Of a DNA stretch of 64,000 bases, positions 49,386 through 61,102 are shown one piece after another. A program made the translations under genes and the position numbers. The notes beneath the pieces were generated by a model. The model saw nothing but the letters and a program-made list of their open reading frames with translations, was not told where the DNA came from and did no database searches. Origin of the DNA: Cyanophora paradoxa (taxonomy: Eukaryota; Glaucocystophyceae; Cyanophorales; Cyanophoraceae); assembly GCA_004431415.1 (NCBI GenBank), contig QPMI01000017.1:372001-436000 (forward strand), in the 5' to 3' direction. The first letter of the stretch is position 1. Every line of letters begins with the position of its first letter.

Positions 49386-50304
49386 TACTCGGAAAGCCGG
49401 CGCGGGCGCCCCGCTCCGAAAGCAGAGCGCAGTAGAGCGGCTGAAATCGATGCGCTGCCCGACGAAGGCGCGTCGCCGGGTGAGGCTGGTCGGCTCGCTC
49501 CGCTTCGAATTCTGCCTGCGCGCGCTGCCCGCTGCGGGAGAGCGCTGGGTCTGGATCGCCTTTAAGAGCGCAGCCGGTGTTGAGCAGGTCGGACGGATGA
49601 GGCAGGCCGCGAAGAATGGCATCGGCTCCGCTGAGACTGCTTCTTGGGGGGGGGGGGAAGGGGGGGCTACATGAATTCGTGAACGAGAGCTGGACGAGCT
49701 GGACGAGCGACGGCTGCTTCATCCCCGGCGCATTGCGGGCGGCAGAAAGAAGCTGTACAGCAGCAGCATGCGCAGGTGCGCCGCAGCGTCGGTAGCGTAG
49801 TTCGGCTCCCAGCGCACAAGAGCACCGAGCATTCAAGTTTCCGCTGAGGCGAGGCGCCAGAGGGGTCAAGGAGCTGTGCTAGCAGCCGCATCGCCGCAGC
49901 GCGCTTCGAATTGAGTCGAGGAGCCTCGGCTGCAGCCTGCAGCCAGCGCCTGCAGCCTGCGGATAAGGCTCCAGCGGACGCCGCGCCGGGGCCAGCAGGC
50001 CGCGGTGTCCATGGCTCTAACCGCGGGAGTTCCGGGTCTCCATTCGATGTACGGAGTCGACGTCGGCACCAGCCAGCGCCGGCGCGAGTATTCCGCGGCC
50101 GCGTAGCGAACACAAACCTCCGAATCCATCCCCCCGCATCTCGGCTTGCAGCGGGGGGCCCGCCGTCGCGCTTTCTCGTTTAGCTACGTGAAGCTCAGGC
50201 GATCGATACACGCGGGAGCCGGGCTGAGCGCTCGCCGCCGGACCGACCAACGACCCTTAGCGTGCGCGTGCCCGCTCGCTCTGCGGGCGGAGGCGGCGGA
50301 GCGG
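49386..50304. other. Divergent spacer between dehydrogenase and channel
   Basis: 920 bp with moderate GC. It holds open frames on both strands but no family I recognise. The minus-strand frame 49667-50113 is Cys/Arg-rich and not convincing. It presumably carries both promoters. Confidence 0.35.
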
Positions 50305-53300
50305 ATGTCGGCGCCGCAGGCCTTCAACGACCTCCCGAGCTTGGTGCGCGGCGCTGCGGGCGCTAGCTAGAGCGCAGGCCCGCCCTCGTGTGCCGCAGCG
50401 TGCGGCCCGCGCCGCCGCGCCCGGCCCTGCTGATAGCGAGCCGCCGGCCCGCCCGGCAGGCGCGGGTGGCGCTGATCTCCCTGTGGGTCTTCCTCGGCGT
50501 CGGGGTAGTCGCCTTCGCCGCTGACCTCACCTCCCAACCCCACGTCCGCCCCCCCGCCCCGCCCCGCCCCTCCGCCCTCTGCAGCTCCGCTCGAGCCGGC
50601 TCCGCGCAGCGCGTCTCCGCGAGCGACAGGCGGACGCGGGCGCGCTTCGCGAACCAAAAGACGGTACCCCCGCCCGTCCATTCGCTCGCGCCCGCCGGCG
50701 GCGAGCCGAGCGCCGCAGGCCCGCGAGATCGCCGGCCTCCTCTTGCGCGGTGCCGCGTACCCCCCCTCCGCCCCGCCCCCTCCCTCACGCCCCCACCAGA
50801 CTCCGCTATCGGCCGAGCCTGGTCCCTCTGCCAGGGCGCCCTCGCCCTTTTCAGGTCCGCCCGGCCCCGGTACCCCCCTGCCGCCCCGCACCCATCCCAT
50901 ACCCCCCCCCTCCTCCTTGCGCAGCGCGACACTTTTCGTGTTGAACACATGTGCGCCGCTCGTACCCCCCTCCCGGCCCCCCTCCCCGCGCATCCCTCAC
51001 ATCCCCCCTCCCCGCCTTCAGACCACGATCCGGACCCCGGCAGCGTATACCTCTCGGGGGGAGACTACGTGCGTTCCTCCCCCCTCCCCCCTCCCCCTCT
51101 TCCGCCTTCGAATTCGTCTCTTCTTCTGACATCGTGCGCAGTTCGTCGTGCACATACAAGTACCTCCCCTCTCATCTACCCCCTTCTCCTTGCCCCTGAC
51201 CCCCCCCCCCGGCAGCCGCTCATCGAGCTCGTGATCAGCTTCCTCTTCTTCGGAGACTACCTCGTGCGGACCCGTACCCCTCGAACTCCGTACCCTCCTT
51301 GCTGAATCCCCCCCCTCTCCGCCCCAGATCCAGCTGTACCTCGCCGACATGCGGTCCGCCCTCTACCGTCTCTTTCGCCTCCCCTCCGGTCCCCGAGTCG
51401 GGGCGGGGCAGGCTCCTCTATATGCTGCAGCCGCTCGCCATCCTCGACTTCATCACCTTCGCGCCCACCGTGCGCCCCGCTCGGATCCAATCTGATCCAT
51501 CTGATCCGTCTGATCCGATCTGATGCGACCCGCGGCAGATCGTGACGTGGCTGCTGCTGGAGGGGACCTCGAGCCTCTCCTTCGTGCGCTTCCTGCGGAT
51601 CACGCGGGGCCTGACCCTCATGAAGACCTCCGTCTCCGGCTCCGTCTTTGCCCTCCGCCGCGAGGACGGCGCGCCCCTCTTTCCTCACCCCCTCCCCTCC
51701 CCGCTCACCGCCAGTCTCTCTTCGCGCAGACACGCGGCGGCAGATGCGGATCCTGGTCTTCACAGTGGCGTGCCTGCTCTTCATCTCCGCCTGCGTCATT
51801 CACACCGTCGAGACCTCCCTCTCCCCCGAGGGGCACTGGCGCGCCCCTTTCCGTTCCCTTCCCTTCGGATTCTAAGAGGCGCGCAGGCTCGACAACTCGG
51901 GGCGAACGGTCGCCTGGGTGAGGGCGCCCCCTTCGCCCTCGCCTCTCCTGCAGCGCTGACGCCCCCTCTCTCGACCCCGCCCGCAGCACGACAGCCTGTA
52001 CTACCTGTGCGTGCCCAGCCCACTCTCTTTGCGTATAACCCCCGCGTACCCCCCCCCCCCCCCGCGGCTGACGCTGCGTGCTACTCGCAGATTTGTCACC
52101 GTGCGGCCGCCGCGGGGGCCGCCGCCCCGCTCCCCCTCGCCCGCCGCCTCACGCGGCCCTGCCTACCCCTCAGATGAGCACGGTGGGGTACGGCGACATC
52201 ACGCCGATGACCTCCCTCGGCCGCGCCGTGGCGATCGCCATCCGTGCGCCCGGGCCCGCGTGGCGCCGCCGGCCCTCGTGCCGCCTCACCCTGGGGCGGG
52301 GGCAGTGGTGGTGGCGTTCACGGCGGTGCCGATGCAGCTCAACAAGCTCCTCGCCCTCATGCAGGTGCCGCGCTTTATGCTTAAGCTCAAGCTCGAGATC
52401 CAGCGTCCTCCTCGCCTTCCCATCCGGCGCCCCTCTCACCGCCCCCGTGCAGATGCAGACGGCGTGGTCGCGCCCCGCCGCCCTCAAGCGCAACCAGCCC
52501 CACATCGTCCGCCCCCGCCCCCCGCCCCCCGCCCCCCGCCCCTCCCCTCACCCCGCCCCGGCCCGGCAGATCGTGTGCGGGCAGCTCAACTTCAACGCCG
52601 TCGCCGACTTCCTCGTGCGCGCCGCGTACCCCTCTCCCGCGCGCCCCTACCCCCACCTGACTCTCTCGTCCCTTCTTCTTCAGACCGAGTTCTTCCACAA
52701 GGCGGGCCCCCCCGCCCCCGCCCGCCCGCCCCGCCCCCCTCCTACAGGCCCTGACTCGAAAGAAATGAACGCGCAGAACCGGACGGAGAACGCGCAGTAC
52801 AAGGTCATCTTCCTCTCCAGCGAGGAGCCCAAGCGCGAGACCGAGGTACCCCCCGCGGAATAGATCCTGAGCGATAAGATGGAAATGAGAGAGGCCTCGG
52901 GCTCTAGATCCAGCTCCCATTCAATGATTAGATTCAAGCGGGAGTAGATTAGTTTTCAAGCGATAAGATTCAAATTAGAGAGGCTTTGGGCTCTAGCTCC
53001 CTCCGGCCGACGGCGCGCGGAATAGATCCTGAGCGTTACGATTCCAATTTGATCCAAGGAAGCGGCTCTAGCTCCCTCTAACCGACGGCGCGGGGGCCGC
53101 GGGGCCAGGTGCTGGTGACGTCGGCGCTGTACGGGAAGCGGGTGCAGTACCTGGTGGGGACGCCCCTCATGTACGAGGACCTGTTGCGCACGCGCCCCGA
53201 GCGCGCCCGCGCCTGCTTCCTCCTCGCCAACAAGGGCGCCGCCGACCCCGACGAGGACGACCGCGGTGCCCCGCAGCCCCTGCCGCTGCAGCTTCTTCCC

Positions 53301-56300
53301 CGGCCCTGTTCTCACGAGCTCGGGGGGCGCGCAGCGACGTTCCTGCGGTGCTGGGCCTTCAAGAACCTCCGGTGCACTTTACCCCTCTACGTCCAGGTCG
53401 GTCCCCGGCCCACCGGCCGGACCGCAGGCGGGGCCCTCCTCCTCCCTACCCTCTGAACGCCGCCTCCTGCGGGCAGATCCTGCGGTCGCGGAACGAGCGG
53501 CACCTGCGCGCCCTCCTCGACGACTCCCGCGACGCCTTCTTCTCCGTCGAGCGCATGAAGGCGCGACGCGCCCCTGCGATATCTAAGACTAACTCTAGAA
53601 TAGACGATATCATTAGAGTCTCGCGATCGCTTCTCACGGCGGGCGGCGGCAGATGTACCTGCTGGCGAAGTCGTGCCTGGCGCCGGGCTTCGCGGCGCTC
53701 ATCGCGAACCTCATGCGCTCCGACGACCTCGCCGCCTACGCCCTCCCGGAGGCCAGCTGGAAGGCGGAGTACGGCGAGGGCGTCAACGACGAGATCTACA
53801 GGTGCGCGCGCGCGCGCGGGGCCGGGCCGCCCCCAGCCCGCCCCCCCCTCCGCCGCACCCAGCGAGGCGGGGCGGGGGGGCAGCGTGGCGGTGGACAAGC
53901 GCTGGTGGGGCCTCTCCTTCGCGGCCCTCGTGGCGGACGTCTTCTGCACCCACGGCCTCCTCGTCATCGGCATGGCCGAGCCCGTCCGCCCCCCCGCCCC
54001 CCCGCCCTCGCCCCCCGCCCCCCTCCCTCGGTGCCGCGCGGCAGTCAGATCTAGAGCCTCGGGCCCGGCAGGTGAAGGGGGCGGAGGGGGCGGAGGGGGC
54101 GGAGCGGGTGGAGATCTGCCGCTTCGACGCGCGCGTGCGGCGCGGGTGCCGCCTCTTCGTGCTGGCCCCCGACCCGACAACGGCGCTGGACCTCCAGTAC
54201 CACGCCCTGCCCCGCTCCATCGCCCTCGTCCAGAGGAGTCCGTTTGTTTCTTCTCTGAGGCGCGCTTTCAGTTTGCTTGTTTCTTCTCTGAGGCGCGCGG
54301 TGCGCGCGCGCAGGCCTGGCGTCGATGCAGGTGCAGCAGCGGCGGGGCGTGCAGAGCCTGGCACGGCGGGGCCCGGGCGGGCGGCCGCTCAAGGCGGGGG
54401 CGCATGCGGGGGGCCGGGGCGCGCTGGCGCAAGCGAGCGCGAGCGGCGTGGTGATACCCGAGGCGGCCCTCTCCCACTGGATCCTCCTCGAGCAGGCCGC
54501 CGCCCAGGCCCGCCCCCGCCCCGGCCCCGCCCGCCCGCCCGCCGACCCCCGAGCCCCGCCTTCTTCGTTTGCAGGCGGCGAGGGCGGACGCGCTGGAGCG
54601 GGCGGGGGTGGAGGCGCTGGAGCTCAGCCCCCCCGAGGCCGGGCCGGACCCGGCCCCCGATCGCGAGCCCTCTCTCGCCCCGGCGAGCACCCCTGGCCCC
54701 CTCCGGATCCTCTCTTGCCGCTCCGCCTCTCACGGGACGACGCGGCAGAGCTCGGGCGTGCTCTTCACGCCGGTCGAGGAGACGCGGACCGGCGGTTTCG
54801 ATGTGGATCTGGAGGGCGGCGGCGGGGCCAAGGAGGAGGCCCTCTCGCCGGCCGCCCCCGCCGAGGCGCCCTCGCGATCGCGCTCTTCCGCATCGGGCGG
54901 CAGCGGCAGCGGCAGCGGCAGCCCGCCGGCCGGGGAGGCGGCGCCGGCGGGCGCGAAGGCAGAGGCGGAGGCCGAAGACGGCGACCCGGCCCCGCTCCGC
55001 TCGCCGCCACCGGAGCCGCCGGGCCCGGCGGGGGAGGCGGCCCGGGCCCGGCAACGGCCCCCGCGCTTCGCCTCTTTCGTCCGCGCCTTCGTCCCAGGCG
55101 CCGCGCGCGGCCGTGCGACCCCGCCCCGGCCCTCTGCTCCGCCCCGCCTTCACCCCTCACGCGCTGGGCGCAGCAGAGGCGGACGGGGGCGGCGGGACCG
55201 CTCCGGGGGGCGTAACTCGGCTCCCCGGGGGCGGGAGCCGGCGCAACTCGACGGCGGGGGACCCGATGGCGGCGCTGGAGGACATCGTCCTCGTCTGCGG
55301 CATGCTCGAGGGCATCGTGCGCCCGCGTCGAAGCTCGAGGCCCCGCGCCCCTTCTCCCCCGCCTGACGCCGGCGGCGGCAGCACCACTTCGTGGCGGGGC
55401 TGCGTGGGGGCGAGGAGGGCGCCCGCCGCCCCGTCGTCATGCTCGGCACCGAGCCCCTCACCGACGACCGCTGGCGCGCCCGCCCGCCCCCTCCATCCAG
55501 CGCCGGCCCGGGCGCGGCTGACGCCTAGGCCTCCCCGGCAGGTTCGACATCGCGGACGCGCTGACGCACGAGACGGTGGCGCACGGGACGCCGCCCGAGC
55601 AGCTGCGGCGGCTCTGCGGCGAGCACCTCGTCTTCTTCGTGCAGGGCTCGCCCCTGCTGCTCCGCGACCTGGACAAGGCCGGCCTCGACCGCGCCGCCGT
55701 CGTCGTCCTGCTCTCCGAGGAGCGCGTCCCGGCGGACCGCGAGGCGCGCGCGGGGGCGGCCGGCGCCTTCGACGAGCGGATGGTGGACGCGGCGACGCTG
55801 ATGACGGTCAAGCTCATCGAGGACCACTACGCCCTCGAGCACGCCCGCCCGGGGCCCTTCGTCATCGCCGGCCTCAAGTTCGCCTCCAACGGGTGCCCCG
55901 CCCCTTCGCCCCTTGCGGGCCGGCGCCCGGCCCGCGCCTGAACCGCCTCGCTCGCTCGTGCAGGGCGTTCCTGACGCTACAGGGGAGCGCCGCGGCGGTG
56001 GCCGAGCAGCTCGCCGAGCGCGCCGGCGCCGTGGGGTCGCCCCGCGCCGGGAGCGACACCGACGCCGGCGGACCCGACGCCAAACCCTCCGCCGAGTGCG
56101 GCCCACCGCGCCCCGCGGCCGGCCCCGACCCCGCCCTCACTGAGCCGGGCCTGGGGCGCGCAGGGCTGCGACGGCGTGGCACGAGCTGCAGCGCGCCGGC
56201 ACCGATGGCGGCGGCACCCCGCGCGAGGCCGGCTCGGCGCGCCCCGCCCCGCTGCTGCGCGGCGCCGCCGCTCGGCTCACCTTCGCGATCAGATCCTTCG

Positions 56301-57072
56301 GGCGCCGTCGGACGGGACGGCGGCCCGCGCGGCGTCGGCGGCGGTCGCCCGCGTCGGCTTCGCGGAGCCGGCGAAGGGCAGAAAGGGCAAGGCGGGCGCC
56401 GGAGAGGAGGGGCGGCGCTGGGGGCGGCTGGGGCGGGCGCGGGGGGCGGTGCGGCGGGCGGCGGAGTCGGTGCTGCGGGTGCTGGGGGCCGGGGCGGAGC
56501 GGGCGGGGGACGAGGAGGCGGCGCTGCTCGAGAGGGAGGACGGGGCGCTGCTGGGCGACGAGCGCGGGGAGAAGCAGCAGTACATCCGCCCCCACTTCGC
56601 CGCCGGCCGCCTCTACTGGTCCTCCATGCTCGACTCCTACCTCCACTCCGCCTTCTACAACCAGTGCGCCGCCGCGAGCCTCGAGCCCGAGCCTCGCTGC
56701 CCCGGCGAGCTCGAGCGGCCGCTGACTCTTCGACTTCGCAGCGAGCTGTTCGCGGTGGTGCGGCGGATCGTGAGCCCGGGAGAGGACGTGGCGCTGCGGC
56801 AGGTCCCCGTGCCGCCGGGCCTCGCGGGGGCCCCCTACGCCGAGCTCTTCGCCCAGCAGCTCGCCCTCCGCCGCCTGCCCATCGCCCTCTACCGCTCCCC
56901 CGCACCGCCTTTGGGCCCGGGCCAGGGCCCCGGGGGCCCGCCCGTCTCCGCCAACCCCCTCCCCTACGTCTACACCAACCCGCGCGCCGACGCCCCCGTC
57001 CGCCCCGGCGACCGCCTCTTCGTCCTCGAGCGCCGCCGGCCCCCGCGCACCCCGGGCCCCAGGCCTTCGTGA
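50305..57072 (+). CDS. BK/Slo-type potassium channel (six-TM core with two RCK domains)
   Basis: Calcium-gated-type K+ channel. From ATG 50305: first membrane helix VALISLWVFLGVGVVAFAA; CATLFVLNTYHDPDPGSV; FVVHIQPLIELVISFLFFGD; LQPLAILDFITFAPT; S4-like FVRFLRITRGLTLMKT; S5 MRILVFTVACLLFISACVI; selectivity filter STVGYGDITPM; S6. RCK1: IVCGQLNFNAVADFL, KVIFLSSEEP, VQYLVGTPLMYEDLLRT, ARACFLLANKGAADPDEDD, LAKSCLAPGFAALIANLM and WWGLSFAALVADVF. After a long Pro/Ala/Gly/Ser-rich linker (about 54.5-55.2 kb), RCK2: DIVLVCGMLEGI, AAVVVLLSEERVPADREA, RPHFAAGRLYWSSMLDSYLH and the BK-type end PLPYVYTNPRADAPV to TGA 57070-57072. About 30 exons. A calcium-bowl Asp run is not obvious. The first two exon joints are uncertain. 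Confidence 0.9.
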
Positions 57073-58015
57073 TCTTATGATCAGCTGAGCTCGAGCAATG
57101 TATGTTAGGTGAGCTATGTTAGCTATTTCATTTTAAGGGTATTGAAGTTGCACAGTACTAGTCCGCACTGCGCATATGCATGCGGCAGCTCGCGATCGCG
57201 ATCTGCCCCGCCGGCGCCGGCGCCAGGGCGGCCCGGCGCGCCGGCCCGCCGGCGCCGGGCCGGGCGCCGGCGCCCGGGGGCCAGCGCTCGCTGCAGTTTG
57301 CAGGGCCCGGCCCGGCCGCGGGCGGCGCCGGCCGGGGGCCGTGGGAGCTTAATAAAGCTTCCGGGTCGCCTCATGATCAAGATCGCGCGATCAGCTGCCG
57401 CCGGCGCGCGGGCGCCGCGCCGCGGCGAGCCCCGCGACATCGATGTCCCCTCGCGATGCGGACCGATGTGCGCGCGCTGTCCTGCAGATGCGTGACGTCG
57501 CCCCTGGTTGGGGCGGGGTACAGCGCATGCACCTGTGAAGAAGCGATCCAGGCCCTTCATAGGAAGAGAAGCGTCACACCGGCCGCGCTTCCGCAGAGCA
57601 GAGTGAAGCTTAAGCTCTTCTAGTAGCTGGATCCGGCACTGCGACAGCGGCGCGCGCGCTGGCGGAGACCGCGGCACGGTGCAGCTGGATACGAACGCGC
57701 GAGCGCGTCCGGTTCTGGGGCGCTATCGACACAGGCGCCAGCCGGGCGTTCGATGCGATAGCAGCGGTAGGCGTGAGCTCTCGTGCAGCTCACGTCGAAA
57801 ACGCGACGCAGCAGCGGCCGCGTGACCGGGTCGCCTGCAGCTGTTCATTGCGGCCCGCTCCAGTGCCGATCGGGCCGTTGGATCCCCGGACGGCGCGGCG
57901 GTTTGCGCCCACGTGCACGGCGCCGGCCGCGGCCAGCTCAGCTTGTGGGCTCCCATCTGCTCGCCCGCCTTGCCCAGTCGCTGACTTCGCCGTCCCCGAG
58001 CCGCGCAGTCGAGCG
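57073..58015. other. Spacer with GCCGGC/GGCGCC palindrome cluster
   Basis: 940 bp without a supportable gene. 57200-57340 is a dense chain of GCCGGC, GGCGCC, GGGCCC and GGCGCGCC-like palindromes. The 3' end should contain the promoter of the kinase gene. Confidence 0.4.
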
Positions 58016-61000
58016 ATGGATCTGGAGCGCCAGCAGGAGGACGTGGCCGCCTCGGCGGCCTCGATTGGGTTCGTCCTGGCGCCGGCCGACGACACCACTG
58101 CCTGGAAACACCGATTCGCCCCCGAGCAGCGCGCCCGGCAATGCGTCAGGTCCGTCTCATGCGCGCGGGCGCCTCGTCGGCGGGGCTGAGCTAGGACGTG
58201 GACGCCGCTTCTTGTTGCCAAAACCCGCACCGAGCCCATTAGCAGAAGGAGCCCCTCGCAGAGATCCCCCGACCCGCCGGGCCCCAAAAGATCGTTCCCT
58301 CCTTCCCACCGTTCCCCCCGTCCCTCTCGCGATCGCTCCCCTCCCCCCGCCGCGTCACCCCCCCCCCCCCCCCCCCCCCCCCTCCTCACGACCCCTCTCG
58401 CAGGTGCGGCGTGCGGTACGAGGTGGGCGACACGATCGGGGCTCTGTTCGAGGAGGCGGCCTGCGGGCGGCCGCCCGGCCTGCAGCCGCCCCCGCCCCGC
58501 TCCGACCCGCACCCCTACACGGCCGCCGCCTCCCCTCCCGCCGCCCCCTCCCCGCTCGACCACCCTCAGCCGGCGTCGGCGGCCTCGCAGCCGGCGGCGG
58601 CCTTCGATGCCGGGCCCGGCGCCTGCAGCGCGCCCCTCGTCCTGCGCAGCCGGTCGGACGCGGAGACCAAGTTCGGCGAGTTCGGGCGGGGCGGGGGCGC
58701 CAGGGAGGCCCGCCGGTACGCCCCCCTCAAGTTCCTCGGCGGGGGCGTCTCGGGCACCGCGTTCCTGGCGGCGTACCGGGGGCCCCCGCCCCTGGGGGAC
58801 GGCCCGCGGGAGCTCCGCCGCGTCGCCCTCAAGCGCTTCGCCTCCGGGCCGTGCGCCCCCTTCGAATTCCTGGGCTCTCGATCGTGAGCTTGGAGCCAAC
58901 TGGGGGCAGGGCGCGGGAGGAGGAGCACGCGTTCGAGCGGGGGGCGCTGGAGCAGCTGCGGCGGCTGCGCCTCTTCATGGTGCCGACCCTCTGGGACGAG
59001 CTCGAGCCGGGGCCCGGGCCCGGCCCCCACCGCCTCTTCGCCACCACCTACTTCGACGCCCCCAGGTGCCCCCTCCCTCGCCTCCCTCGAAGCGCGCCCG
59101 ATCCCGGGCCTGGGGCAGCGTGGACGAGGAGCTGAGGCGGGGCGGGGCCTTCTCGGCCGAGGAGGTCGCCTCCTTCCTCGAGCAGGCGCGCCCGCCCGGA
59201 CCGGAGAGAGGGGCCGGGCCGGACCTCTCGCGCCCTCTGACCTGACTCGGAGCGCTCAGATGTCGCTGCTCTTCTACCGCGTCCACGGGGAGGCGCGCCT
59301 GCTCCACTGCGACGTCTCCACCTCCAACCTCCTCGTCCGCCGCTTCCCCGACCGCCCCAAGCTCCCCCAGTCCGCCCCCGCGCGACTCCCCTGCGCTTCA
59401 GCTGTTTACACGCTTCGCGGCCGCAGGTTCGTTCTGATCGACTTCGCGAACGGGATCCGGAGGCGGGACGGGGAGGGGCCGGGCCCCCCTGCGGACCTGG
59501 GTCTCCCCGAGCGGCGCGAGTCGCGGGTCCACCCCCGCATCGCCCCCACCGAGATGGCGCGCGCGCGCTTCGCCTCCTCCTCCCGCCTCTGCTCGGCTCG
59601 GCTCACGGCCAGTGCGGGGCGGGCAGATGCGGGGCCGGGAGGTGGGGGCCCCTTATGACTTCTTCTTCGTCGGCTGCGTGGCCCTCCAGGTCCTCTTATA
59701 AAACTCTTATAGACTCTTATAAACTCTTAGCAAACTTTGACTTCGCTGTTAACTCGCGCGCTGCAGATGCTGACGGGGATCGACGCGCGGCACGACGACT
59801 ACGCCCGGCTGGACGCCCTCTTCGCGCAGGCGATGAGCGTCCCCGCCGCCGGCGACCTCCGCATCACCCGCATCGAGCGCTCCCTCCGCACCGTCCTCGC
59901 CCGCCTCATCCAGGCCCGCACCCGCCCGCTCCTTAGGCTTCCGCGACGGCATTCTGAAGCTTGCGAGCAGCCGTACCCGGAGCTGCGGCTGAAGTCGGCC
60001 GTTGAGCTCTGGTCCGAGCTGCGGGAGCACGGGTGGACGCCGACCCTCGCCGGCCGCGGTGCCCCCGCCCGCCCCATCGTCCCCGCCGCCGCTGCTCATA
60101 CAGCCCCACCGGCTTTCACTCTAATGGAGCCCCCGACGCTCACTCCGCTCGAAGGCCTAGCTTCGCTGCATGACCCCGGCCTGACCGCGGACCTCCGCCG
60201 CGCGCAGACTTCGTCGACGAGGAGGACCCGTTCGGGGTGCGGGTGCAGGTCCAGGCCATCCGCGCCGCCCTCGCCGCCGCCGGCGCCAAGGCGAGCAGCA
60301 GCCCCGGGCCGGCCTCGCCGGCGCTCGCCCCGTCCTTCCTGCTGCAGGGCGCCCCCTCGGCGGCGAGCGTCAGCTCCTCGATCACGGCCGCCGGCGCCGT
60401 CACGCGCGCCTCGAGCGTCGCCTCCCCCTCCCCCTCCTCCTCCTCCTCCTCCGAGGAGGAGGACGAGCAGGCGGCGGGGGGTACCGGCGTGCACGTCCGC
60501 GCCGTGCTCCACACGCCCTTCGAGCGCACGGACGAGTACCAGGTCGTCGAGCTCGCCCGCGCCATCGCCGGCCCCGTACGCCCCCGCCCCGCCCCGCCCC
60601 CTCACCTTCGCACGCCGCTCTGACGCCTCCTCAGGAGGCGTTGGGCTCGCGGGTGCCCTTCCCCGAGCCGCGGGTCTCGCGGGGGAGCACCGTCGTGGAG
60701 TTCCGGCTGCCGCGGGCGGCCGCCGCGCTGCTGGCCGCCCGCTGCGCCTCGGACGGGGCGGTCCTGGCCGGCCTCCGCGAGTGCGGGTTCACCGAGCTCG
60801 CCGTCCAGGGGCACCGCCCCGTCCGCGTCCAGAGCAAGCCCGGTCCGCCCCCTTAAGCTTCTTCCTTCCTCGAACCGTCGACTTCGTTTACGTTCCGCGC
60901 AGAGGCGAGCGAGGCGGCCCTCCCGCTCGTCTACTGGGGCCCCGCCTTCGTCCCCGCCGGCTTCGGGGAGGGGCCCCGCGGCGCGCCCCCCGGCTCCGAC

Positions 61001-61102
61001 CTCCTCGCCCTCATGCAGGTCGCCTCCCCCGATCGCGAGCCCGCCAAGCAGCCGCCCCCGCACGCCGCCGCCCCGGCGGCGCCGGCGCAGCCGCCGGAGT
61101 GA
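58016..61102 (+). CDS. Divergent protein-kinase-domain protein
   Basis: Probable Ser/Thr kinase or kinase-like protein. ATG 58016 gives DLERQQEDVAASAASIGF. A roughly 255-nt intron with a 25-nt C run follows. The kinase core shows a glycine loop LKFLGGGVSGTAFLAAYRG, the Lys strand RRVALKRFAS, AREEEHAFERGALEQLRRL, catalytic loop LLHCDVSTSNLLVRR and RFVLIDFANGIRR, where DFG is DFA. Later parts are DFFFVGCVALQVL, MLTGIDARHDDYARLDALF and YPELRLKSAVELWSEL, then an acidic/Ser-rich region and a C-terminal part (HVRAVLHTPFERTDEYQVVE, VVEFRLPRAAAALLAARC) not recognised. It ends PAQPPE, TGA 61100-61102. The joint after FLGSRS requires a 26-nt intron (58884-58909, GTGAGC...GGCAG). One intron near 59695-59735 carries CTCTTATA repeats. 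Confidence 0.72.

Noticed and set aside
49667-50113. Minus-strand Cys/Arg-rich frame in the dehydrogenase-channel spacer
   Set aside because: Mixed codon positions and no motif; more likely chance in a spacer than a gene.
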